Assembly (NCBI GenBank): GCA_037013685.1
Contig: CM072919.1
Coordinates: 48,938,616-49,002,615 of the forward strand
From: Acridotheres tristis
Taxonomy: Eukaryota > Chordata > Aves > Passeriformes > Sturnidae
Length of the DNA stretch: 64,000 nucleotides
Reading direction: 5' to 3'
Shown piece by piece: positions 49,556-60,120 of the stretch. The notes under the pieces are model-generated. The model was given only the letters and a program-made list of their open reading frames with translations, was not told where the DNA came from and ran no database searches. The position numbers and the translations under genes are program-made. How positions within the stretch are numbered: the stretch's first letter is position 1; every line of letters starts with the position of its first letter.

Positions 49556-51330
49556 TTCACCAGAGTATTAGAATTATACATTATCCTGAGTTGGAAGGGA
49601 TTTACAAAAATTGTCGAAGTCCAACTCCTGGCCCTGCACAGGACAACCGTAAGAATCTCACTGTGTATCTGAAGACTCTGTCCAGACTCTTCTTGAACTC
49701 TCTCTCCCACGACCACTTCTCTGGGGTTGAATACTGTTCCAGTATTAGAATACAGTATTCAACCATCCTCTGGATGAAAAAGCTTTTCCTGATATTCAGC
49801 CTAAACCTCCTCTGACACAGCTTCAGGCCATTCCCTCAGGTCCTGTCACTGGTCATCACAGAAAACAGATCATTGCCTATCCCTCCTCTTCACCTCACAA
49901 GGAATTTTTGGACTGCAATGAGGTCTCCTCTCAGTCTCCTCCAGGCTGAACAGACCAAGTGACCTCAGCTGCTCCTCACACAGCTTCCCCTCAAGGCCCT
50001 CGAACCATTCTCGTTGCCCTCCTTTGGATACTCTCTAATAGTTTAGTATCTTTCTTATATTGCAGTGTTGCAGAGCCCAGACCAGCCCCCAGCACTGGAG
50101 GTGAGGCTGCCCCAGCTCAGAGCACAGCAGGACAATCCCCTCCCTTGCCTGGCTGTGATGCTGTGCCTGATGCCCCCCAGGACAGGGTTGGCCCTCCTGG
50201 CTCCAGGGCACTGCTGGCTCAGGTTCAGCTTGCCATAGACCAGGAGTCCCAGGTGCCTTTCCATGGCACAACTTTCCAGCATCCCATTCCCCAGTCTGTC
50301 CATACATCCAGGGTTGCCCCATCCCAGATGCAGAATCCAGCACTCTCCCTTGTTAACAAGGTGTTGTTGGTGTTTGCTCAGCCCTCTAATTTATCAAGGT
50401 CTCTCTGCAGCATCTCTCTGCCTTTAAGAGAGTCAAACAACTCCTCTGAATTTAGGGTCATTGGCAAACTCACTCAGCATTGTCTCAAGTCCTGCATCTA
50501 AATAATTTTTGAAGATATTGAAGAGTACAGAGCCAAGGATGGAGCCCTGTGGAACCCCAATAGTGAGAGATCACCAGTCTACTGTCACTTCATTCACTGA
50601 AACCCCCTGTGCCCACCCATGAGCCAATTGCTCACCCATTTCCTGAGGCATTTATTGCACTTTGCACTGGACAGTTTTTTCCAGGAGGATACTGTGAAAG
50701 ACAGTTTTGAAAGCTTTAGAAATCCAACAAGATTACACGTTCTGTCTCCCCTTGATTAACTAGGTGTGCTACCTTGTCATAAAAGGAAATTAGGTTTAAT
50801 AAGCAGGACTTTCCTTTCATGAAGCCCTGCTGGCTCTGATTGATACCTGCCTGTCCTTCAGGTGTTTTTAAATAATTCCCAGAAGAATAATCTTCTCCAT
50901 AATTTTACCAGTCACTGAAGTGAGACTTACAGGTCTGTATCATCCTTCTTGCCTTTCTTGAAAACTAGAACAATGTTAGCCAGATTTCAGTCAACTGGGA
51001 TCTCTCCAGAGTCTAAGACTGTTCAAAAATCATGGCGAGAGATCTGGCAGCCAGAACTTTCAGTATTCTCAGATGAATGCCACAAGGCTTCATGGACTTA
51101 GAGGAATCCAGCTGGAACAGCAGATCCTGCACAGGGCCTACTGTGTGTTTATCATTTTTGCTGAGTCCTCCAGCTCAGGGCACTGGGACCTCCTAAGTTG
51201 GTCTTAAATGTTGAAGACCTAAGCAAAGAAAGATTTTGGGCTAGGAATTTGGTGCTTAGATGCTTTATGGAGTTGAACTCCTCTGCCTTCCTCCTAGTAC
51301 TAAGCAGGGAGGCAAATAATTGAAAAACCA
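49556..51330 (-). mobile_element. CR1 LINE, antisense, long copy (CR1-X-like)
   Basis: A CR1 of about 1.8 kb in antisense orientation. It begins at the 3' end ('cctgagttggaagggatttacaaa...aagtccaactcctggccctgcacagg'). It passes through the ORF2 C-terminal half ('ggtcctgtcactggtcatcac', 'cctccaggctgaacagacc'), the mid-ORF2 region ('gagccaaggatggagccctgtggaacccc', 'catgaagccctgctggctctg') and the pre-RT region near 51330. It is 5'-truncated. A 13-bp inverted repeat absent from other CR1 copies sits at 49725-49764. The frames read across it on the plus strand are antisense artefacts. Confidence 0.93.
49725..49764. other. 13-bp-arm inverted repeat inside CR1
   Basis: GGTTGAATACTGT (49725-49737) and ACAGTATTCAACC (49752-49764) are exact reverse complements separated by 14 bases. 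In other CR1 copies this place reads in the style of 'gggcaacctgttccagtgtttcaccacc' and is not palindromic. The left arm thus appears to have been rewritten from the right arm. Confidence 0.85.
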
Positions 51331-54300
51331 CTGTTGACACCAGAGGGCACATTTATGTCTGTTGCTATGAAGAGCTGTATTAGGACAGGCTGCTTTTCAT
51401 GTTCCATTTGTGGGTTTCTCTGATAAATATCACTTAAAGATCCTAGTCAGTAAATGAAGTGAGTGATCTAGCAGTCTTCAAAAGGAAAAAAAGAGGTGAA
51501 AAGCTGCTACCTTCCTTATGTTATTACTCAGTTCCTTTACTTTTTGCAACACCATCAAGAAACGTGGAGGGTAAGGAAACACAGAGCCATTCACTCCAGC
51601 TTAGCTTAGCCTTTGAGTAAGCTAGCAATGGTGCATATGATCAAGTTATGTCAAAGATTCATAGAAAAGCTATAGAAATTGGAGAATCTTGCTATCTTAT
51701 GGCAGTACAGAATTACCATGATGGGTTGCAATTGGTACTTGCTGAGTTCCTGGAACTCCTGAAAAGAAGTAAGCAAGGTGAAGGAGGCTTTAGCCAAATC
51801 ACATATGTTGTTAAAGTGATGCCACCATCTATCATTTTTCACAGCATAGTGTCTTGATACCCTTCAGCAGCTAAGCAGGTTCTTCAAAGGCTGTGGTTTG
51901 AGCTCAGCTCACCTGTGTCTGGAAAGGTGCCCCTCTAAGGATCATGGTCAGGACAGCTATCTTTGGATCAGATGGGGGGCCTCAAGGAAAGCAGTCATTT
52001 CAGCAGTGAGCAAGGGAGACATGTGACAGCGAGATCCTAGATGGGTACGATTTCATCATGGATTTTATGATTTCCCTACTGGAGTGAATTTTCATTACTA
52101 GTGATGAGGCCAAGACACCAAAGGGGTATTAAAGCCACCAAAAGTTATGAAAGGTCTTGTACATGTAAGAAGATCTTACTCTTATGGTGCAGGCAATGCA
52201 AAAGGAACATTAATTCAGAAAATATTAGCAAAGTCTGAATGCGTATGCAGCCTGGCAACTGAAGACAGGCAGCCTTCCTATTAATTTTTAAAGATATTTT
52301 TAAGTGTAAGTAAAAAGTGATATTCTTTAATTAAATACAGCCTTCCTTCCCTGAAAGTCTGTACTTGTAATATTATACTGTGTGAAATTTATCTTCTGCC
52401 TGTATCTTTCCTTTCAACTTTAGTACTGATGGGACCAAATTTTTCCTTGAATTTTGTCAAAATATCACTAATTTTAGTTTAGCTCTTCAGAGAGCAACAA
52501 GTGAAGAGTTTTTTTCTCTTTCACATGGACAAATCTTTCTCACGCAGCATTGCTGTGTGACTAATAGAAGTACTGGAGAATTGGTGAAAGGCTTTGAACT
52601 GTTATGTGCTACGTTCCATTTGCTTTCACGGGTCTGTTGATTTTAAGGGGCTAGTGCCTTCGTGCAGAGTATTCTTTATCTTTGATCCTAACTTCATTTT
52701 CAAGGCTGTGTATTAACTAGGGTCTCCTGGGTGCCTGATTTAATTTCTCTTCTTTCTTATTCACATATCTGATCAGAAAACTTAGCATCACTGAGGCATA
52801 TTCACCCCAAGCTCTATAACCATTCTCCTGTTCTGCATATTATGTACTTTATACATCTTAATGTCAGCTGTCTGGTAATGATCAGCAATGTGGGACTGAT
52901 TACTGGCTTTCAGGAGAACTGTGGAGACTGTAAATAATACAGTCTGTTGAGTCTGATGAAGAGATGTTAAACTTTCTATGATTCATGAAGCAAAGAAGGA
53001 TGTTAGTCAAGAACAGACCTGTTCCTGATTTTCGTGGTGTCTTTATAGAACATTGTGCATTTCTCGAATGATTTACAAAATATTCCACCTCACTACAGGA
53101 AACTGATATTTGTATACAGACAAGACACAGATAACAGGAGTCAAAGGGAGGAGACAGGATCACGTAGGTTGATGAAACTTCTACATTTCAACTTACTCTG
53201 TTTAAATTCCATTGTGAGGGTTCTCATGAGTTTCTAAAAACCCAAAGAAGTAGAACAATTTGCCCATAATGACTTTATTTAACTTAATAGTAGCTTGTAC
53301 TTGTTACTTTAAGAGTTTAACAGTCATTTAACAGTTTTTCTTCTCTCTGCTTTTCCTTCTTTGGTTTCAGGTAAACATCTCAATGGATTTCATTCTACCA
53401 TGGACTTTCCGTTTTGGAGTGAGTTCTGTGTTTCTCTGTCAAGAGTTAATAACATCAGTAACATGTAAATCATCACGGAGAACCGAATTTTCTGCTGGAA
53501 GTGTCATGACTAGCATCAGCTCTTGCAGAAAAAAACAAAGAATCCCAGTCTTGGCATATGACAACTTAAAATAAGAAAGAAAATCATGGTAAGCTATTTT
53601 ATTTTTTAATGAGATTCTAAACTCACCAGTTCATCATATACGGCCCCACCAATTTAACTACCTATATTAGCCACAACGCAGTTCACTGGACTCTACCTAC
53701 AAAGATCAGAGAAAGCTACAGTTGTCTTTGATAAATTGTTGCTGTGCATTTCGATAGATAATCGTAGGTTCTGGTTGGAAAAAATCAAGTCCCAATACCT
53801 ATTTCTGTTAATGCTACATATTCATCTACATTCAATAGTTTTTTGGTGGGGAAAAAAAAAGGAAATTAGAGTTGCTGTTCAGAAAGTAAAGAAGATGCCT
53901 AGAAAATACCTCTGACATTTTTTGAACAGAAGCTCCCTTCAAGCTTCCAAAGCTATAAATCAAACAGTACAAGAAAAGTAGACTCAGAATTTTCCCAAAC
54001 CATCACACTAACTGTTTCATTATATAATTTTCTTTAATATACTTTCATTTGTCTGCAGAAGTAAATATGAAGAATATACTCTCTTATATTATAGTTGAGA
54101 TCAAGGCTTGCACTGACATCTACTGGTAAAATAATATTTTTAACTATTATGTGTGATATTTAAAGTAAAACATTACAAGCCACATAAAAAAACTACATAC
54201 CACTGTATGATGGTGTAAGAGAACATTACTTTGTGCAAGTACTTATTTTCCTTTGTTTTTATTTTCTCTTGAAACAACTAGCTATGTTATTGTCCTCACA

Positions 54301-54354
54301 TCTTGCTAATAATGGAATATATTTTAAGAATCTATATTTTCATTGTAATCAAAT
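51331..54354. other. Unique sequence, no gene seen
   Basis: AT-rich DNA with no recognised exon or transposon. A pyrimidine tract ending in TTTCAG at about 53337-53370 resembles a splice acceptor, but the sequence after it has no recognisable coding content. Confidence 0.5.
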
Positions 54355-54446
54355 CTATATCTATATCTATATCTATATCTATATCTATATCTATATCTAT
54401 ATCTATATCTATATCTATATCTATATCTATATCTATATCTATATCT

Positions 54447-54477
<31 letters not shown>

Positions 54478-54481
54478 TATA
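54355..54481. repeat. (CTATAT)n hexanucleotide microsatellite with (AT)n tail
   Basis: Nineteen uninterrupted copies of CTATAT (54355-54468) pass directly into about six AT units (54469-54481). A short related patch (TATATATATATCTATTT) follows near 54490-54507. The alternating Ile-Tyr, Ile-Ser and Tyr-Arg frames seen here are repeat artefacts. The purity of the array suggests it is recent and length-variable. Confidence 0.97.
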
Positions 54482-54507
54482 TAAACCATTTATATATATA
54501 TCTATTT

Positions 54508-55813
54508 GAGCTGTATATATTCGTAATTAAATATGCCACACAATTTGACTACTTGGACTGGTATTTTAGTAGGTTGGTATACCAACTAATTTGGCTGGTT
54601 TTTTTAGCACTCCCTAGTGATGCAATGAAAGGCAGTGGTGATGATACCAGATAATTTAGTACTAAACAAACGTCACTGCAATGCCATAACAGCTATACAA
54701 TGCAAATTTAACAGTAGGAGTGAGTTTTCTGAGTCAGGCTTAAATAGCCGTAGTATAGCACCAGAACTGCTCTTTTATGATGCAGACAGTAGAAATATCC
54801 TACACCACAGTGCCCGCATGACAACACAAAAAACAACAAACTGTCTTCTGCCATCACAGCTGAAGTTCTTTTGACACTTCTTGGATGAGTTTTTAATTTA
54901 CTGTTGCCCAAGCACACCATGAAATGGAATGAAATTCCATTAAAAATGAACATGGTAAAAAGCTGATAGGCGGGGAACAGTATACATGAATGTTCACAAA
55001 TCATGTCCTTAAAGCACAAAAAGACAAACAAAACAGAGCTTCAAAATGTAATAAAATTTCATGTAATATAATAAAAAAGGGAAGGTGTCCTAAGCTATTT
55101 AAGACATAAAAGACAGTATGCCAGTCTATCTTTTAAACATCAGTCTACAACCTTAAATTAGATAACTTTTACTACATTTTAGATGTTTTCTTCCTCAAAA
55201 TCTGGCAAAGAAAAAGATACGGGAAAGAAAAGGATAGAGTACCACCTCTTAAATAATATTTCCAGTTGCATTTCTAAAAATGTCCAGTGTAGGGAATGTT
55301 CTCTAATTTTGGCTGAGCCCTCTGATTGCATACCAAAATTTTTTATCTTGGCTGGATGAGGAAGACACATTGGGTACTCTGCCAGTTCAGAATGGAGAAA
55401 AAAGACTAAGAAATAAGTTCCTCTGATATTTAATAGAAAATTTATATGCTTTGTCTAATATTCTTTGTAACAAGTAGTCGAATAGCCCACTTAATAGTGA
55501 AGTTGCAGGGTTTGTATAGCAGCTGTTGCTTGATTTCTATCTATGCTTATCATTAAATCCACATGCACAAAACACCAGCCTAACAGAATATAGGACCATG
55601 ATTAATTGGATAGAGCAACACTTGAAAGTATTGAGTTATGGTTTACCTGCAGTCACACAGGAACTACAGTTTCACACACTTCTCAAACATGCTTAGAGTT
55701 TTTATCTTATGATTTGGACTTTATCAAAAGTATAAGAAGTTGGTGATAAAAATATAGTAGTATTGGTAAGTGACTAAATGCTTATTTTGGGAGGTGAAAA
55801 AGTGCTGACAGAT
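54508..55813. other. Unique sequence, no gene seen
   Basis: No exon, RNA gene or transposon recognised; AT-rich with short unremarkable frames. Confidence 0.5.
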
Positions 55814-56305
55814 ATCACAGAATCACAGAATCATAGAATTAACTAGATTGGAAAAGACTTTTGAGACTGTCAAGTCTAGCCTATAACTGAACACCATCTT
55901 ATCAACTGTGGCACTAAGTGCCACATCCAGTCTTTCTTTAAACACCACCAGGGTCAGTGACTCCACCACCTCCCTGGGCAGCCTGTTCCAGCGCTCAGTC
56001 ACGCTTTCTGTGAATAATTTTTTCAGAATGTCCTGTCTAAACATCCCCTGGTGCAGCTTGAGACTGTCTCATTTAGTCAGTGGTTGCCTGCAAAAAGAGA
56101 CTGGTCCCCATCTGGCTGCACCCTCCTTTCATTCAGACAGCTGTAGAGAGTGATAAGGTTACGTCTGAGCCTCCTCCTCTCCAGGCTAGACAACCACAGC
56201 TCCCTCAGCCACTCCTCACAGGAATTGTGTTCTGTACCCTTCTTCAGCTTTGCACCCCTTCTTTTGACTCATTTGAATATCTCAACATCCTTCCTAAGTT
56301 GGGAA
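55814..56305 (-). mobile_element. CR1 LINE 3' fragment, antisense
   Basis: It begins at the CR1 3' end with three terminal octamer copies (TCACAGAATCACAGAATCAT). It proceeds through 'actgtggcactaagtgccacatccag', 'gtgactccaccacctccctgggcagcctgttccagcgctcagtcacgc' and 'ctccctcagccactcctcacagg', the standard reverse order of CR1. On the minus strand the frame contains [11 protein letters not shown] (about 55990-55950). It is 5'-truncated at about 56305. Confidence 0.95.
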
Positions 56306-57344
56306 GCTGAATATCAGTAGCTTTAAATGTGAGGATATTTTAAATGTGTAAAGATCTCATTTTAATTTAAACATCATAACTAAATTTGATAAATCCTTGT
56401 ATGCTTCAGTCATTATAAGGATACAAAACTCACTGAGTTTGCCCAGAAAAACTGATGAATAGCCATGTTAAATGTTTTCCCTGTATCATGTTCAGCTTTC
56501 TAAAACTACAAAAAATTACAAGCAAGCTGGCTGAATCTAAGCATCTTGACATCGCATGCTCTCATTGTAGCCTTAGAACAAGTCATTAATAATATAAACT
56601 AATTTATATTAAATGGCAATTATTTTTAAAAGAGTTTTATGTTTAAAAGAGTATTTAAAAGACTCATTTTTCTTCCTAAAGGTAGTAACAATATGAAAGG
56701 CAGCTTTTAGTTGGAGACATCCAACTAGGTATTCACAAGTATTAGTTAAAAAAAAAGTTCTTTTGCAGTGTTAATTTGTGAGAATTACATTATTTTTATA
56801 TTTTTAAATACAAAATAATCCTTACATATAATTTCATAATCCCTAAGGCTGTGGTAATGGAAAAACAAAACTGATATTCAGGGCTGCAAATAAAGAATTT
56901 ATTTAAGGTATTATCAAAATGCTGCTGTAACTAGAAAGCCTAAATATTTGAAAATGAGACTTTAGTACTCCTAAACAGACCTAGACAGCTTACCTTTTAT
57001 TTTCCAGCGGTAATCATACAGAGACAGAGCTTGCTCTTTTTACAAGGAGACAAAAGTGAGAATACTGGTAAGTTTGTTACGATGCTTTTAAAAAAAATTA
57101 TACCATTAGATATAGCATTTAAATACTTAAATTAATAATTTTTTCATCACATGTCTTATGTATTGGAAAATTTTGCCACCTGTGGCCAAACCTACCATGA
57201 CTTTATGACAGTAGATTTGATAACCACCCTTGAAGGACTTTCAGTAGTCAAAACAAGGGTTCCAGCATGAACCCTTGCCAAATCACTGATGCTGTGAAGG
57301 CAATCTTTGGCAAGATAGCCCAATTTTTTCTGTAATCTGGGGTG
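56306..57344. other. Unique sequence, no gene seen
   Basis: AT-rich DNA, nothing recognised on either strand. Confidence 0.5.
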
Positions 57345-57670
57345 TCAGATTTTAGATCTGTTAGAATGTGTCGAGAGGAGGGCCACAAAATTGATCAAAG
57401 GGCTGGAACATTTTTCCTCTGAAGAAAGCCTGAGTGAATTATTATTGTTCATCCCGGAGAAGAGAACGCTCTTAGTGCAGCCTTCCACTACTAAAAGTAG
57501 AGTTGCTGGGAAAGATAGAAAGTGACTTTTTAACAGGGCTTGTAGTGAAAAGACAAGGTTCAATAGTCTAAAACTGGAAGAGGTTATGTTTTGTTTGGGC
57601 ATGAAGAATAAATTATATATGAGGATGATAAGACACTAGAAAAGCTGTCTAGGGAAGTAATGATTTTCAG
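57345..57670 (+). mobile_element. CR1 LINE internal fragment, sense, old
   Basis: Landmarks in CR1 order are 'gtgtcgagaggagggccacaaaattgatcaaagggctggaacat', then 'gaagaaagcctgagtgaatt', 'cggagaagagaacgctc', 'gactttttaacagggcttgtagtgaaaagacaaggttcaa' and 'gataagacactagaaaagctgtctagggaag'. The fragment is truncated on both sides and strongly diverged, with no terminal octamers. It is probably one of the oldest CR1 pieces here. Confidence 0.8.
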
Positions 57671-58071
57671 CTTCATTTCATGTCTCCTAGCACTTGCAGT
57701 GGAAGAGGCCATAAACTTCTGTTTTCCACTTTCTTTTTTTATCCTATTTTTTGCTTTAGAGTGCTCCTCAATCAATGTTGGCTCCTTGTATGCAAAGACT
57801 GAAGCAACTATTAGACCGTGTAACGTGAAAAAATATTGCACCAGTCAACTAATTTGTACATCTACAATTTCAACAATTTTCACTGCAAACATTGTCTGTA
57901 ATTTACAGTATTGTAAAATAGTGATGTGAATTTTTCATTCCTTGCAGCGCATATTTCATAATTATGTGTGTTTACATTATGCAACCACATGGGTATCAGG
58001 AGCAGGATAATTACATTAGCACAATGCCTACCTGGGCTAAAATGCTCCACTGCCCAGAGCAAATTAGCTGA
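57671..58071. other. Short unique stretch
   Basis: No feature recognised between two CR1 fragments. Confidence 0.5.
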
Positions 58072-58235
58072 GTCACAGAATTATAGAATCGTAGAATATC
58101 TTGAGGTGGGAGGGACCCACAAAGATCATCAAGTCCAACTTTTAGCCCTACAGAGGACATTTCCAAGATCCATAACATATCCTTGAGACCGTTGTCCAAA
58201 TGATTCTTGAACTCTGGCATGCTTGATCCTGCAGT
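58072..58235 (-). mobile_element. CR1 LINE 3' end, antisense (CR1-X-like)
   Basis: The plus strand starts with degraded terminal octamers (GTCACAGAATTATAGAATCG). It continues 'gaggtgggagggacccacaaagatcatcaagtccaac' and 'cttgagaccgttgtccaaatgattcttgaactctg', the reverse of a CR1-X-type tail. On the minus strand a V-G-L-D-D-L-C-G-S-L-P segment of the extreme ORF2 end remains. It is heavily 5'-truncated. Confidence 0.9.
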
Positions 58236-59249
58236 AATGTGTAACTAATGTTTCTGGTATCTCAGCCATCTCTGAACACCTGAAGCTAACCCTCTGTCTC
58301 TGCAGAGCAGTGCATCACCATGCTGGCATATCTGAAATGCTAGGCAGCAACAAGGAGACAGGACTGACGCCAGTGGAAGCTTGAGCCACTGTGGAGACAA
58401 ACTCTGCAGAGAAACTACTAGGAAACTGAATTCTTTCCTGCTCTACAGACTTTTAATAGGTTCAGCAAGCTACTGTGATGGATACTTAATACATTATATG
58501 CCACTCTTCATCTGACACTTGCTAAATGTGTAATAATTCCTTGACTCTTAGTTTATCTTGGATGTTCATCTGACTTTTAAAAAAATTTGACTAGAAATTA
58601 AGAAACCTTTCTTTGAGCCATCTTCCAAATTAATTTAAAGCATAAATCTATTTTTTAAAAATTCTTTCAAGTCTGTATGCCAAAAGTCTATCAGATTTAT
58701 TATTTCACTCATTGGAGAAATGCTTACTGAGTTTTGAGAGGTGCTCAGAATCCTAAGAGTTTGAATTTCCCTCTCATATGCCAGTTTTAGCAAGTGTCTT
58801 CAGAACCTCTAGACCACAAGGCACTTTCATTCCCATGGGAAAATGGATTTCTCAAATCTCTCATCAAGGCTGAAAAATCACTTATGTTTTGCCACTCATG
58901 TAGGAAAAGTACACTTAAAACAAGGCATGCCCGTCACTGTTGTACTTGGTAGACAAGCTACAATCCGACTACTGATGCTTATGGCTTAATGAAAGTTTGA
59001 GGTAGCTGAGAGTCAGAAGAAAAACTGGTATTTTAAAGCTGTTTATATTTATGTTTTAATACTGTTTGTATTTTTAAAACTGTTTATAACTGGGTATAAA
59101 AATACAGGTTTAAAATAAAACTGAATAGGCAAAATAAGTCTTATTACACTATTCATATTACTCTTCCTGTTATGTAATTTCTAGGATTTTCTTTACAATT
59201 CACGCAAAAAATCAAACAAACATGTTAAAGACTCTATTTTCCAACTAGT
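58236..59249. other. Unique sequence, no gene seen
   Basis: AT-rich DNA, no recognised feature. Confidence 0.5.
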
Positions 59250-59356
59250 AACAGAATATTCTGAGTTGCATGGGACCCACCAGGATCATCGAGTCCAACT
59301 CATAAGTGAATGGCTCATACAGGGATCAAAACAAGGATCTTGGTGTTATTAGCACC
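59250..59356 (-). mobile_element. tRNA-Ile/CR1 SINE (TguSINE1-like), 3' part
   Basis: Read on the minus strand, this piece starts inside a tRNA-like head: GGTGCTAATAACACC is the anticodon arm of tRNA-Ile with anticodon AAT. GTTTTGATCCC follows as a decayed B box (family GGTTCGATCCC). After a short linker comes a CR1-X-type tail (GACTCGATGATCCTGGTGGG) ending in CAGAATATTCTG. A tRNA-Ile head plus a CR1-X tail is the structure I know for the passerine SINE TguSINE1. The 5' rest of the head lies beyond an inserted LTR at 60089-60120. Confidence 0.82.
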
Positions 59357-60088
59357 TGTTGGGGGTTGAATTTTTCCCTTTTCTTTCTGTGGAATTTTTC
59401 CCTTTTCTTTCTGTGGAATTTTTCCCATTGTTATGCTAAGGATTTGTGGCTACACCTTAGTAGTAACAGTTTCTCTCTCAGGGGCGTTGGGACAGGGGGA
59501 ACATCGGAAAAGGAAAGGTGGGACAGGGGGCCTGGGCTCCCGCTCCCTCACTCGCTGGTGGAGTCAGAGGAGGAGCGGCCAGGGCTCCTACCGAGCATCC
59601 TCCCCGCCATCCCAGCGCTGGGAGCCACGTTCCCTGCTGTCGGACATCGCTCTGCTGCCTTCCCACTTCATCCCACTGCCTCCGGGCACTCTGCCGAGCA
59701 CCACGGCCGACACCGTGAGGGGGGAGCGGCTCCTCCATCCCTCTCAGCCCTGGGCGCTGCCGCCATCCCCCAGCCCCTTCAGCTGCGGGCCCTGCCCTGC
59801 CCACAGCACCGGGAACTGAGCGCAGGGAGAGGCCTTGGCCAAAAGGGACTGGAACTGAGCTACACTGGTCTGTTTTGCTGTCAATTTTTATAGCTCTTGT
59901 CGTTTCTGCTGTTTGCCTTGTTAGATATATTAGTAAAGAACTGTTATTCCTATCCCCATATCTTCACCTGAGAGCCCTTTAATTTCAAAATCATAGTAGA
60001 GTGAAGGGAGGGGGGAGGATTATACTCTCCTTTTCAAAAAAAAAGCCCCTGTTCCTTTTGGTAGATACCTGTCTTTCAAACCAAGACA
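59357..60088 (+). mobile_element. Solo LTR, ERVL-like, inserted in SINE
   Basis: This 732-bp element has TGTTGGGGG...AAGACA ends and perfect 5-bp duplications, GCACC at 59352-59356 and 60089-60093. Taking it out rejoins the antisense tRNA-like sequence. The plus orientation is inferred from its final CTTTCAAACCAAGACA, which matches 15 of 16 bases of the LTR end at 18515-18530. Near the start it carries a 24-bp tandem repeat. Its middle (59500-59840) is GC-rich and produces spurious open frames in several phases. No retroviral coding sequence is present. Confidence 0.9.
59368..59426 (+). repeat. 24-bp tandem repeat inside the LTR
   Basis: The unit GAATTTTTCCCTTTTCTTTC plus TGTG occurs exactly twice (59368-59391 and 59392-59415). 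A partial third copy, GAATTTTTCCC, ends at 59426. Repeats in the U3 part of LTRs are often enhancer units, but here that is only positional inference. Confidence 0.9.
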
Positions 60089-60120
60089 GCACCATATGCT
60101 ACCCACATAAGCTAATCTCA
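60089..60120 (-). mobile_element. tRNA-Ile/CR1 SINE, 5' part of tRNA-like head
   Basis: After the right GCACC duplication the plus strand reads 'atatgctacccacataagctaat'. This is a diverged reverse of the tRNA-Ile 5' half (A-box side, family 'ttagctcagttggttagagc'). It completes the head of the SINE interrupted by the LTR. The outer boundary near 60120 is approximate. Confidence 0.65.

Noticed and set aside
49959..50501. 180-codon plus-strand open frame
   Set aside because: It is the antisense of a CR1 ORF2 remnant (49556-51330) and not a gene.
53337..53580. Possible exon after a pyrimidine tract ending TTTCAG
   Set aside because: The downstream frame has no recognisable coding content, and such acceptor-like strings are common in AT-rich DNA.
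54355..54481. CRISPR-like regular array
   Set aside because: Unit of six bases with no spacers; an ordinary microsatellite in a vertebrate-type genome.
54233..54539. Ile-Tyr, Ile-Ser and Tyr-Arg repeat proteins on both strands
   Set aside because: Direct translation of the (CTATAT)n/(AT)n microsatellite.
59306..59893. 195-codon open frame, the longest in the window
   Set aside because: It opens at GTG in the SINE and runs through the 24-bp repeats and GC-rich body of the solo LTR. Low stop density there comes from composition. It shows no retroviral protein similarity that I can recognise.
59314..60120. A tRNA-Ile gene on the minus strand
   Set aside because: The head is decayed (the B box lost conserved bases), is fused to a CR1-X tail and is split by an LTR, so it is a SINE remnant and not a functional tRNA gene.
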